Shown here piece by piece: positions 11,572 to 22,710 of a stretch of 64,000 nt of DNA; within the stretch, counting starts at the first letter, position 1, and each line of letters opens with the position of its first letter. This stretch comes from Malaya genurostris. Lineage: Eukaryota > Arthropoda > Insecta > Diptera > Culicidae. Under the pieces are notes generated by a model that saw only the letters and a program-made list of their open reading frames with translations, did no database searches and was not told the DNA's origin. Where the stretch lies: assembly GCF_030247185.1 (NCBI RefSeq), contig NC_080570.1:154331641-154395640 (forward strand), written 5' to 3'. The translations under genes were made by a program, and so were the position numbers.

Positions 11572-12447
11572 GAATGGTTGTCTGGTTGTCTGGAACGACA
11601 ACTTGATGAACACATAGTTTGTTTTACGGACGGTTCTCTGTTGAATGGTCGTGCTGGTGCTGGTGTCTACTGTCGTGAAGTGGGGCTGGAGCAGTCTCAT
11701 TCAATTGGTAGATACTGTACTGTGTTCCAAGCAGAAGTCTACGCGATTCTGTGTGGAGTACAATCGGCACTTCAGCAGAGGATCTGTGGTAAACGTATTT
11801 ATTTTTGTTCCGACAGTCAGGCAGCCTTAAAAGCACTCAGTTCGAATGACTCACGGTCGAATCTAGTGATCGCATGTCGAACTCAAATTGAAGACCTCAG
11901 CATTTCAAATGCTGTTTACTTCTTATGGGTACCCGGCCATTCTGGTATTACTGGAAATGAATGGGCTGATGAGTTGGCTAGAGCTGGTGCAACGAATGAT
12001 TTCGTTGGTCCTGAACCAGCTTTACCACTTTCAACTAGTTGGATAAAGCACAAGATACGTTCTTGGGCTGCATCCAAACATGCCAGCTACTGGCGCAGCT
12101 TGCAAACTTGCGCTCAGACAAAAGCATTTCTACCAGATTTAAATCTGAAAATGTCAAAGTGTCTACTGCATTTCTCCAAGTATCATTGAAGTATTCTGGT
12201 CGGAGCTCTGACTGGACATTGCAAACTAAATTATCACATGGCTACTATTCAACGTGCTGAGTATTATTCGTGTGATTTGTGTAAATGCGATTATGGTACT
12301 TCATATCATCTGATATGTAACTGCCCCGCATTGACGCAGCTTCGTATCCGGGTTTTTGGTTCTCCATATATGGTTGAGTCTGTGTATGCGGAGCTAAAAT
12401 TGAAGGATATTCTCTCGTTTCTCACCCAATGTGGTAAGGAGCTATAG
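11572..12447 (+). pseudogene. LINE RNase H domain and Cys/His tail
   Basis: All four RNase H acidic motifs can be read: FTDGSLL, FQAEVYAI, CSDSQAAL and GNEWADELARAG, preceded by WVPGHSGI. The frame is lost near 12185. The continuation (KLSHGYYS, then CDLCKCDYGTSYHLICNCPA) holds the C-terminal Cys/His motif common in these LINEs. RNase H removes the RNA strand during target-primed reverse transcription. The frameshifts make an active enzyme unlikely. Confidence 0.85.
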
Positions 12448-12951
12448 TCAGAAGGGTTCATCGTTCTTCCTGGAGTGAATGAATCCCTTCTGTATTCACC
12501 TTAAATAGGGTTTAGCAGATTGTTTGGCATCCTTTGGGGGGTACCGAATTTACTTCTGCTCGTACATACTGCGAGTTGTTCTGCATTCTTCCGAGAGTGC
12601 AGAATGGTGTCGCTTTTGTAAGATCTCTAAATCCTCTCGGGGGTTGGAGGTTTTATTAACAGCAGACTGTTCGGGACCTCGTAGAGGTTCAGAATTTCCT
12701 TCTGCTTCCACTAAATGTGATCCTCAGCAGATTGTTCAGCATCCCTTAGGGGTGCAGAATTTACTTCTACTTTTATGTGTTTTTGTGTCGTCAATTTTTC
12801 CCATCCTCCTAGTCCAACCCTTACCATTTCCTTTCAATCCTTCCCTCTTATATATCGGGAAAATGATGCTAAAAACAAATTGATGGCAAGGCACAAATCT
12901 CCAAATATCAAGGGGAACGTGCCATTTGAGCCAATTTGTTCTGATTCCTGA

Positions 12952-13034
12952 TTCGTAGTCTTCAAAAAAAATCACCCATCTTTAGCTCTAAACTAACTAA
13001 CTAAGCTCGAATCAATCGGCCTCTGAGATTCATT
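12952..13034 (+). repeat. 83-bp direct repeat, right copy
   Basis: Exact partner of 10292-10374. It continues into CCTAGGAAGGCTCC, the natural continuation of the repeat unit (compare 15958), which supports insertion of the LINE into a pre-existing repeat. Confidence 0.85.
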
Positions 13035-13300
13035 CCTAGGAAGGCTCCTATCATGTCTAATTGATTGCCAACAGTCGTTTATAGTTCAAAGACTGTACGA
13101 CTAAACCTTTCATTTTTTACCTCTAGGGGTCTCAAGGCAGTCACTTTGGATCGTTTTTTTTTTATTCTCCTTAACAACCTCAGTTCAGAAATGAAATCAC
13201 AGATGAAGTTCAGAGTTGAAACCCTCTGAAGACGTCATATATACATCCCGAATTTCAAAGGCTCCAGGCAATCGGAGACTGTACGACTAAAGGGTGTAGC
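13035..13300 (+). repeat. RT-core fragment repeat, unit 2
   Basis: Includes AAAGACTGTACGACTAAA and TAGGGGTCTCAAGGCAGTCA, the decayed coding for the RT motif GVPQGSHLG. It is interrupted from unit 1 only by the LINE. Confidence 0.5.
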
Positions 13301-14232
13301 CAGATTTTCATATAAAAACTGCCACCAAACAGAAAAAAATTGATATACGCTGTTTGAAAGGGTTTATATTGGAGATGATTTTCCCAAAACTTTAACCCTT
13401 TAACTGCCATATTGGTTGAGCTAGGGTGGTTCTTCTGATTTTCATTTTATTCAAATTTTTCAAAAACCTGTTTAGCAAAAAAATCGAAAAAAAACAGGAA
13501 TATTTGAGGAATTATGGGCAACTGTTCTGATTTTTTTCAGAATTTTTCAAAATGTATTTAATGTGAAAAAAACCTGTTCAAAATTTTTAAATTTTTTTAT
13601 TGCACTTACAGTTTTGGTACCACTCTAGATTTTACATAAAAAATAAATCATTTATGAGTACATTACGCTGTATTCTTTTCAGATTTTTAAAAAATGTGAA
13701 TCAGAATTTAAAAATATAAATAATTTGGAAAACCATGCGTCTCCATTAAATTGTCATCATCCGATGGAGACGCATGGTGTTTAGTTCTGAAACCATATAT
13801 CTCATGCCCTTAGAACTGAATACCATGCGTTTCCTTCTACAACTTGAGTTCAGGGCTTGAGTTTTGACGTAATTAATAGTGATAAAAGAATTTTGCTCCT
13901 TATGTTATTTACACACAGGGAATGCATTAGTAGTGCACATGTGTGCCGGTTGTAATTCGTTTCTAACTTCAACATCTTGCGGGATAGTCTGGAAATTTCG
14001 AGGTTAGCTATTAGCAGTCCCAAGAAATACTATAAACCAGATCGAAATCAAATCGAAGCGCCTGCATCAAATCCCGAAGACTAAAAAAGAACGTATTAAT
14101 TCGCATTGTCGATTTTCTATACAAACAACATGTTCTTTTAAACTTAATACTTTCGATTTTTTGCTATTTCCTAAGGAGGACCCCTTTATTGAACAGTTTC
14201 GGGAAATCGTATTGTTTTATTGCTTTATTCGT
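13301..14232. other. AT-rich intron stretch with one palindrome
   Basis: No genes seen. It includes an imperfect A/T-rich block (13420-13720) and the hairpin at 13732-13778. Confidence 0.4.
13732..13778. repeat. Perfect 15-bp inverted repeat
   Basis: ACCATGCGTCTCCAT at 13732-13746 is mirrored by ATGGAGACGCATGGT at 13764-13778 around a 17-base loop. A further partial copy (ACCATGCGTTTCC) follows near 13821. Confidence 0.8.
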
Positions 14233-15543
14233 AACTAGCTGACCCGTCGAACTTCGTCTCGCCTAAAAATTATTTGTTCAAATTTATGTTTTCGGACATC
14301 AAAATTGTCAAACGACTAAGTGGTTAACTTTCTCGCCATTATTTTTCCAATTACTAAACCTACAATTAACGGAATTCGACACACATTCAGAAATATCACC
14401 AAAAAAATAATGTGAAAATGTGAAATACTTATGTTAGGCTAAAATTAAGCAAATGCACAGATTCTCATCTCATCCTTTGAGTCAATTGAACAGAGATCCC
14501 TCTCTAATGGCTTCTGGCATGGCATAATGGATATAAGATGTCACGTTTTCTGTTCTAGATGTGATTCTTGCTTCCTATAATCGATGAAAAAGCTCACTAA
14601 CCAGAATTTTGTATTGATAAACTTAACACAATGTTTCTCTTCTAGAGTTGTTCATTCGGTAGGATATATTACAATTTGTTTATTTGTTTATTTTGGGAGC
14701 AGGGAAAATCCCGATGGAGATGAAATTTGGTAATCTCTCTCTCCAACAGGCATAAAACGTCCTCATCTTTTGTATCAACAGATTACAATGATCCAATAGA
14801 TACAATAAGGCTTAAGGTATTTAACCCAAGTAACCAAAAGTTCGTTAAAATATTGCTTAAGCAGCTTACAAAGCATTCTGAATAGTCTGTTTTTAAGAAA
14901 TTACTCATACTTGATTGCTCATACTCATACATACTTCACCCGACGTAACACAACAAACTTTAAAGCAGTTGATTGTACAGCTTTTAAGCAACGTGGAAGT
15001 TTCCTAAGAACTTTTTCTGTACGTTCAAGTTGCCAAAAAGTGCCACGCATACTTTAGAGCTCTAATGAAGTGGATATTTTTCAGCTAATGTGGAACTTTT
15101 GATTGCTTGGAGAGACGAAACTTAAATTTTAATTTGGTATTGATCTTACCAATTTGAATTAAGCACGTGACTCGAAATGACAAATAACATGAATCAAGTA
15201 TGCATGTGAAATCTCCACACAAAACTATTCGTTGCGCGCCAAACGATTTTTTATACGATTCTTTTCTTCGACGACCAAACACTTATGCAACTCGTTGCGC
15301 GCCAAACATCAATCGTAGATCTAGCAACCAATGACGGCTACTTCAACGGAAAATTTCATTGGTCATACAAAACAGCTTTATGAATTTTTCCCACTTTTCC
15401 GGCAAATTTTCCTAATTTTTTTATGTACGAACCCGGTGGGGGTAGAAACTATTAAAACAAAAAAAGATTCATGTAAATCCGTCCATCCGTTCTTAAGTGA
15501 TGCGATTACAAAGAATGATCTCTGCATTTTTATATATATAGAT
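14233..15543 (+). repeat. Unclassified interspersed element, CTAGCTGACCC end to TATATATAGA end
   Basis: Starts AACTAGCTGACCCGTCGAAC and finishes near TTTTATATATATAGAT, preceded by TCCGTCCATCCG. The region at 55925-57842 has matching termini in the opposite orientation. There is no coding sequence. Inside, CGTTGCGCGCCAAAC occurs twice (15228 and 15292). The superfamily is not recognised with confidence. Confidence 0.5.
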
Positions 15544-15699
15544 ATGTATTTACTAAGAATGAATGAGAAACTGAGCTATGTATAAAAATTGAATTTCAAA
15601 CGCTTTCGCAAATATAGTTCATAGAATTTACTTGCACTTAGTGGTCGTTTTCTGGTGTTTCTGTAAACTTGGTTATTCATACCATGTGATACAGAACGT

Positions 15700-16300
15700 C
15701 GACGAACTGATAGTTTCTTAGATTTCGCTTGGCTTCGTATTCGTTCGGAAGTACCTGAAGGTAGTCACTAAGGATCGTTCTATTTTTTGCTTTACTTCAA
15801 CGATTTAATTTCATAAAGTAAAATGGCAAATTTGTGCAATCTTCACAATCACGGCTGCAGATATCAATCTGATCATCTCTGGCGATTCTTAGTCTTCGAC
15901 TAAAACCTCCCATCGAATCGTACCTAAACTCGAATCGGTCGGCCTTCGAGATTCAAACCTAGGGAAGGCTTCTGTCATGATGTCTAATTGATCGCCAACA
16001 TAATCTTTAACTCTAGAGTGCCTCAAGGCAGATACTCAGGATCGTTTTTATTTTATAGTTCTTCAACAATCTCAGTTCTGAAGTGAAAAGACAAAGTTCA
16101 GTGGTGAAAATTTCCGAAGACTCCATTTAAACAGAGCCCGAATTTCTAAGGCACCAGTTTTTATCTAGCTGGCCCAGTAATGTCATTGACATTCCGAGAC
16201 TATACGACTAAATTTGTCTCCTTTAGTTCGGAAGTGCCTCAAGGTAGTCACTTAGGATCGTTCTATTCCTTTGCTAATCTAATTCCAACTTTTCAAAGTA
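15700..16300 (+). repeat. RT-core fragment repeats, units 3-5
   Basis: Three successive decayed copies of the PQGSHLG segment (15756, 16017 and 16226; the last reads SSEVPQGSHLG). They share flanking words such as GATCATCTCTGGCGATT and CCTAGGGAAGGCTTC with units 1 and 2. It seems that a piece of a Jockey/CR1-like element has been multiplied locally. Confidence 0.5.
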
Positions 16301-16439
16301 ATAGTTTACATTACAATTTCGAATGCGTCTTCACGTTCCGAAATTACAGGATAATGAATGAGTGCAATATAAAACGACGGTCTTCAATTTCATGAAAACT
16401 AAAAATACCGAAGAATATTTATGCAACAAAAAACAAAAA

Positions 16440-16735
16440 TAAAAGAAATCATCTCACTGCTAGGTTGATTGAGCAAGTTTTAAATCTTGGTACCGAACAT
16501 GGATTTTTATCAGTGCAAAAAAGAGTTATATGTACCAGCCTTTTTTCTCTTCTTCCGGAGTGAAATAAAACGGAAAAATTGTGCTGCATCCAAATATTTT
16601 TCAATCGCGGCCAGACGTTGTCATGTTGAAAAATTACGGACTCGTTCATGACCCAAGATTTCACTAGAGTATCTTTCTATGCCAGTTTCAAACGAATTAG
16701 TTGGACTCGATACAGTTCTTTTTGATAGTTTTGTC
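16440..16735 (-). mobile_element. Repeat terminus and Tc1-like fragment
   Basis: At 16446 a variant of the CTAGGTGGATT terminal motif appears (ATCTCACTGCTAGGTTGATT, + strand). Directly after it, the minus strand reads VIFQHDNVWPRLKN, resembling the QxDNARPH block of Tc1/mariner transposases. It is very short and decayed. Confidence 0.35.
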
Positions 16736-17924
16736 GTGAATAAGACTTACTTTACTATGGGGTGCCTTTTCAAAATGTACCCTCTGAGAGAGTGGTAAGT
16801 TTTTGATCGTGAGTATCTCTTGTTGTGTCTAACGAATCAACATAATTTTTGCTACATGCCATCGAAAATATGATTCTATGATAAAATTTTCATTTGTGCG
16901 ACATAATCTCAAATAATTTAAAATTAAACTTTTCTGAAATGTTTGGTATAAACGAGTATCAAAGAGGATAATTCATACGGCGCGTTTGCCTTTCTCGTAT
17001 TTTTAAAAAGCTCATAGCACAGTAATCTGTGAAAGGATTTATATAATCTAACTACCAATAGAGTCGAAATTTTTCAACTTAAACGTGTATAGCAACATCA
17101 TTGAAGTATTTCAATAGTACACTATTGAAAAACCTGTCTCATTTGACTCATATCAACACCAGCCAATCAGAACGCGTTCTGAGGAAGAGAACAAAATATC
17201 TGCTGCTGTACAACAAATCGTTCGAGAATTTCGAACAGTGCTTAATATCGTAGTGAGTTCCACAATTTAATATCGTAGTGAGTTTCCACAATTTCCTTCT
17301 GAAAGGCAGGAATGAATCCCGTACAGCATCCAGATAGTTTCTTTCAATGAAATGCAAATCCGAAATGAAATATTCTATATGCTGCTATTTTCATAGCCGT
17401 TAGGACCGCCCATTAGTGAAAAAGCTACTGACGAAATCGCGTAAAAAGAAACCTCTTAACAAAAATTGGATCAGTTTGGATTCTATCACCACTGCAAGCA
17501 AATGTATTGTGTGTCGTTTGCGAAGCTAGTTTCGCTTCCGCAAGAGCGATTACGTCACAGCTGCTAGTCGTTTGCATTGGTGAAAAAACAACGAAAAGAG
17601 GACAACGATGGGGAGCATCACACAAAATCAGCCGTTCTAATGACTCTAAAAGTTTTCTAAAGAACTATTAGGATTTCTTGCTCGCAAATCGATGGTAAAA
17701 ATCCTCAGTTTAGTGCAAATCTAGAACAGTTTGATTAGATTTGTGCACTTTTCACTTTTCGAGATCAAGTGAAGCCTTCATGGTTTTTGCGAAAAATGTG
17801 AAAAAGGGGAATGCTTGCATAATTCATACAATCGATCAACTAATTGATATTCGGAAGTGTTAAGGAACAAGTCAGTTGTTTTCGTATTCGCGACATCCAG
17901 TTATGTCTCTGACATTACCCACCC
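16736..17924. repeat. Non-coding interspersed element with GTGAATAMG termini
   Basis: Left end GTGAATAAGACTTACTTTAC; right end reads, on the minus strand, GGTAATGTCAGAGACATAAC then GAATACGA. The same pair of termini bounds the block at 39306-39914. There is no long coding frame, so it is probably a non-autonomous DNA element. Confidence 0.5.
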
Positions 17925-18188
17925 GATGGAGATGAAGACGTCAGTCTCACGAATGGTTGAAATTAAGATAGCTTGAGATTTGGCTATTTAACTTTTTAGT
18001 CTAATTTATCCCATAACGAGTCCCGTTTAGCTACGCGCTCTCAGAAATATTGGAATTTGGGTTAATCACTTCTGCGCGATCTGGTATGGAAAAATTCAAC
18101 AGACAAAAAATGATCACCAAAAACTGATTTTATGTCGGATATTTTTGAAACCGTAAGGAACAAACATATATATGTTTTTGAAAAGTTG
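17925..18188. other. Short intron stretch, nothing recognised
   Basis: AT-rich, no conserved reading frame seen. Confidence 0.3.
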
Positions 18189-18539
18189 ATTTATTCAACC
18201 TTCTTTTCTAGGGCAAATGTACTACTTGCTGAAATGACCGTACCCACAGATCGCTTGCCACACAAGCCACTTCTTGGAAAATTGGTCGACTTTCCTCTTC
18301 CGAAATTTCTCCGGAGTCAAATCCAAGTGGGATTTGACGACGAAAAATTCCCGGTCGGAGATCTGCTTTGTGGTCGCTTTAATGTACGTTTCATCGTCCG
18401 TTACTATGAATTTCGGCTTCATCGACCACTCATGGTACAGTTTCCTGGAGCGGGATTTAACCATTGTATTCTGTTTATTGGTTCGGTTAAACCCCTTCAA
18501 ATCTGAAAAAAACGTTCTGTCACTGTAACTCTTATTCAT
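18189..18539 (-). mobile_element. Tc1/mariner transposase fragment, second lineage
   Basis: The minus-strand open frame contains FIVTDDETYIKA (first catalytic Asp) and LVWQAICGYGH, with REFFVVKSHLDLTPEKF between them. The spacing and the longer middle segment differ from the DD37E copies, so this is a distinct mariner lineage. N- and C-terminal parts are missing and no TIRs are seen. Confidence 0.7.
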
Positions 18540-19780
18540 ATTGAATCGGAATCTTATGTTATTTTACACCGTAAACAACTACCGCATCCGATAGAGACCA
18601 CACACGTGACAAATTCTAACATCGTAGTTAATTAAATTAACGTTCCAATTCCACCGAAATTTGATGCGATAATTATCGTGACAACTTTGTACGTTCGATC
18701 GAACGTACGTACGGTGGCATGTGTGCTACCGAACATGTGCCATCGAGGTGGAAGATGAATGCCTTGTCTCGGATGACGGGTTACCACCATACTTCAAAAC
18801 TATCGAAGAAGGCAGACGGAATCCACAGCCACCGTTCAATTAGATCCTGGGAAAACTAATCCGGTAGCTGGGAAAAGCAGCGAAAACAGCACGAATCCGG
18901 GCCCAACCCATGCCGTGAACGAAGCATAATTCGGCGCGTATCAATTTTCTAACTCAATGAACTGTAAACTTGCTGAGCCTGTCAAAAAGAACATTCCCCC
19001 GTGTTTGTGTGTGTGTTGAAGTTCGTTCTCTAATTTCGTGATGCAACGCGATACGTGCCGTAGATACTTGAGTTTGCCTTTTGTGACTGTACGGTTTTGA
19101 ACTTCTCATTAGCCGTGTCGGTGGTGGGCAAACATCGCACGGCGTTGACCTCGAACCGTTCCCCACACATTATCAGTCTTCGCCAACTCCTCGGTGGAGA
19201 ACGGAGAACTGTCAATTAACGTTCCGGTTCGTCACTCGTCACCGTCACTCCATTCCACTCCGGCAGTCACACATGCCAAACACAAACACACACGTCTAAT
19301 GACTTTATCTGGCATCAAAAGGCAAAACTTTCCGTCCGTGCGCATCCGGACCTGTCCGAATCCGGTCAGGGATGCGTACGAGCCGACAAAGAAAAATGGT
19401 CAAAATCAGATTCGGTATCATCGGAATCAACGACCGTCGGCTGGAGGGGGAGTGGGCAGGTCGGACGGAAGGAAAAACTTAATTAATTAGATGGCTAATT
19501 TGATTCGATCAAGGAAGTTTAATCTTGGCAGTGTGTTTGCTTTTTGTTACTACATGTGAAAGATGGTTTTTTCGGAGCTTGATCCCGGACAGAGTTAATT
19601 CTTTTCCACTCAACTGCAAACATTCCGTTTTTATTTTTTTCGAAAATCGGAGAATACACAGTAACAGTAAGTAAAAGATGGTTTTATAGATCCGTTCGGT
19701 TTTGAAACACTTGGGAAGTGAATCGTATCACGTTCGATTCGAAGAAAGGTTTATGCCATTTGGACGAAGTATTTTTTTTT
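18540..19780. other. Single-copy-looking intron sequence
   Basis: Moderate GC, short overlapping open frames on both strands (for example 19194-19490 +), no domain features. It could be non-repetitive intron with regulatory potential. Confidence 0.35.
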
Positions 19781-20083
19781 TCAGCTGAACTACAAGGTGT
19801 CATAACAGTTCAACATAACCTGTTATGCACTGACGAGTTAAAGACGAAATGTGAAGAAAATCGAAATCGGTTATGTGCACTATGTACAAAATTCAGTTAA
19901 CCTGAAATTAGTACATAAATGAAGTTTCATGTGTTTAGAGCCCTGTTTTAATCCACCTAGAGGTGTGATGATGCCTTTCTGATTATCGCCTATACGGGGA
20001 ATTGATGCAAGATACAAGAATTTCTGAACACTACTTTTGATGTTTTTAATGAGCTTTATGTGATAATATCCCAATTTGGACAA
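19781..20083. repeat. Interspersed repeat containing GTTATGCACTGACGAGT and an inverted terminal motif
   Basis: The 19797-19880 part is repeated at 26747-26830 (shared CATAACAGT, GTTATGCACTGACGAGT and AAGACGAAA). At 19943-19981 lies a minus-strand copy of the CTAGGTGGATT terminal motif. Non-coding. Confidence 0.5.
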
Positions 20084-20246
20084 ATAATGGCAGCTTTATG
20101 AAGACTTCGTTACAAAAAGCCACTTTGCATACTTTGCTTGTCCAAAATTGATCTACACTGTTTTCTAAAAAGGGGCAAACCATTTTTTTCCAAATATTTC
20201 AAGCTGCAAAATGACAAATTCGTTCAAAATTCCATATTAAGTCCTA
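20084..20246. other. Short AT-rich spacer
   Basis: Nothing recognised. Confidence 0.3.
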
Positions 20247-20420
20247 CACTGAAAAAATGATTTTAAACACTTTAACACGCAAACACCAAATTTTCATTTT
20301 GGATGAAGTTTTGTCCCAAGATAGGTTATCATGATGTTTCCTAACAACCGTTCACACATTCCAAGAAAAAAAGTTTTTCTATCGAATACTTTTTCTTGTC
20401 CAAACTAATTTTTTTCAGTG
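20247..20420. repeat. Candidate MITE with CACTGAAAAAA termini
   Basis: CACTGAAAAAAT at the left is mirrored by TTTTTTTCAGTG at the right, 174 bp apart, without coding content. A target duplication is not clear. Similar termini occur near 22965 and in the palindromic MITE at 63214. Confidence 0.4.
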
Positions 20421-20835
20421 TCTTTTTTTATCTAAAACTAAACAATACTGAATGTCATAATCATCCAAGAATCTAATGAAACTTTATTTGTGTGGAGATT
20501 TAACACAACACTCTATCGCTAATTATGCACGGTTTAAAAATTTTAACACATATCATCCAGTAACCGGAAGTCGGAACTGGAGAAATATTGCAAACTGTAA
20601 GAGCTCTAATTTGAGTCCAATTGCGATCATTGAAACTATCTGCTATCGATTTTTGTTTGACTTTCTTTACATTTCATCTTCGGCTTATCAGTGCTGAAAC
20701 AGTTCAAATTGAACTGCCATTGCACCCTAGCAGCTCAATTTGTACCGCTAAACAGACACAAAATTCACTCTATTTAAATATTATTCCACGTAAATAGCAT
20801 TGAAGCATGCAACATTTCGTAACACTCATATAATT
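20421..20835. other. AT-rich intron stretch before the satellite
   Basis: No gene or repeat recognised. Confidence 0.35.
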
Positions 20836-22650
20836 CAAAACTAAACGCATGCAATGCCTCGTAGCACTAATAACTTACAAAAGTAACGCTTCATAGCACT
20901 AATGACTGACAAGAAAGTAACGCTGTGCGTTTCGTAACATCTATGACTTACTAAAATGTAATGCATGTAGCGCCTCGTAACACTTACAACTAACAAAAGT
21001 GTATCGTATTTAACGCCTCGTAACATTCTTGCTTACAAAAAAATAACAAACATAGCGCTTTGTAACACTTACGACTTACAAAACAGTATCGCAAGTAACA
21101 CTTCTTAACACTTATAACTTACTAACATAGACGCATCCTTACTCATAGAACTCTATAAAAAAACAGTAACGCATATAACGCTTCGTAAAACTTAAATTAC
21201 CAAGCAGTAACGCTTCGTAACGTCTTTAACATACCAAATTGTAATACACGGAATACCTCGTAACACAACTAATAAAAAGTAACGCATGTAACGCCTCTTA
21301 ACACCTGTAACGTAAAAAAGCAACGCATGTAACGCTTCGTAACACCGAGAACTTTCAGAAATGTAACGCATGTGACACCTATAACTGACAAAAATGCAAC
21401 ACCTTGTAACATCTTGCATACAAAATAGTAACGGATGTGAATGCTTTGTAACACATAACTTATAGAAAGTAACGCATGTAATACTTCATAATAGATAAAA
21501 CTTATAAAAAGTAACAATGTAACAATGTAACGCTTCGTCACTCTTGTAACTTACAAAAAGTAACGCATTTAACGCCCAATAACACATATAACTAAAAAAC
21601 GTAACACATGTAACGCCTCGTAAAATCTATAACATGTCAAAAAATAACACATGCAACGCCTCGTAACCTAACAAAAAAGTGACGCATGTAACGTCTAATA
21701 ACACTTATAAGTAACAAAAAATCTAACGCATACAACGCCTCGTAACACCTATTACATACGAAAATGTATCGCATGTATTGATTCCTAACAAAAATAATTT
21801 ATAAAAATTAACGCATGTAACGCTTCGTAACATCCACAACATAAAAAAGTAACGCATTTCACGCTCGTAATACAGATCACTTATTAAAATGTGACGCATG
21901 GAACGCTTCATAACACATAGAATTTATTAAAAAGTAACTCATCTAACATCCAATAACACCTAAAAATTAACAAAAATGTAACACAAAAAACAACACATGT
22001 AACGCTTCGTAACACATAAAACATATTAAGAACTCCTGTAACAAAAAAAGTAACACATGTAACGTACAATAAAACCTGTAAATAACAAAAAAATATAGCA
22101 TGTAACGCATAGTAACACTTATAGCGTACAAAAAAGTATCGCATGTAACGTTTCCTAACAGCTAAAACTCACAAAACAGAAACGCATATAACATCTTGCA
22201 ACTCTTTTAACTCACAAAACAATAACGTACCTAACGCCTCGTAACACCTCTAACATACAAAAAGTAACGCATGTTACGCCTCGTAACATCTATAACTTAC
22301 AAAAAAGTAACGCATGTAACGCTTCGTTACCTATATAACTTATAACAAAAAAGTAACGCCTCCTAACACCTTCAACTCACAAAACATTAACCTCGTAACA
22401 ACTATAACATATAAAAAATAACCCATGTAACACTTCGTAACACCCTAAATTCAAAAAAAAAGATAACATGTATTGCCTCGTGACACCTGAAACTCACAAA
22501 CAGTACCACATTGTAACACTTATAATTATCACATCGTAGCACCTTTCAGTTACCAAAAAGTAATGTATGTAACCCTTCGTAGCACCTGTTCCTTACAAAA
22601 AAGTAACATATATAACGCTTCGTGACACCTATGATTTATAAAAAAAAATA
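20836..22650 (+). repeat. Satellite array, ~44-bp monomer
   Basis: About forty imperfect copies of a unit with the words AAAGTAACGCATGTAACGC, TTCGTAACAC and CTATAACTTACA. Monomers vary by substitutions and small indels. On the minus strand the unit reads as a repeated VLRGVTCVTF-like peptide, a by-product of the periodicity. The array ends abruptly near 22650 at a different A-rich sequence. Confidence 0.9.
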
Positions 22651-22710
22651 ACTCACAGAAATTAGGATCACAGTTATTTTTTAATTCAAGAAATGCTTAG
22701 CAGATCATCA

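Larger units (their letters stand above)
10375..12951 (+). mobile_element. Internally deleted non-LTR retrotransposon with RNase H
   Basis: The block between the 83-bp repeats starts with a GC-rich, 5'-UTR-like region (GTCCGGCTGCTCGGCC) and then passes directly into the RT palm near 10690. RT, RNase H, a Cys/His-rich tail and a 3' UTR with short GCAGATTGTT... repeats (12515-12790) follow. ORF1, the endonuclease and the first part of RT are missing although both termini seem to be present, so the deletion is internal. There is no poly(A) tail at 12951. It belongs among RNase H-bearing LINEs of the I superfamily; the exact clade is unresolved. Confidence 0.8.

Noticed and set aside
20841..22144. 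Minus-strand frames with VLRGVTCVTF repeats, superficially membrane-like
   Set aside because: Direct read-out of the 44-bp satellite.
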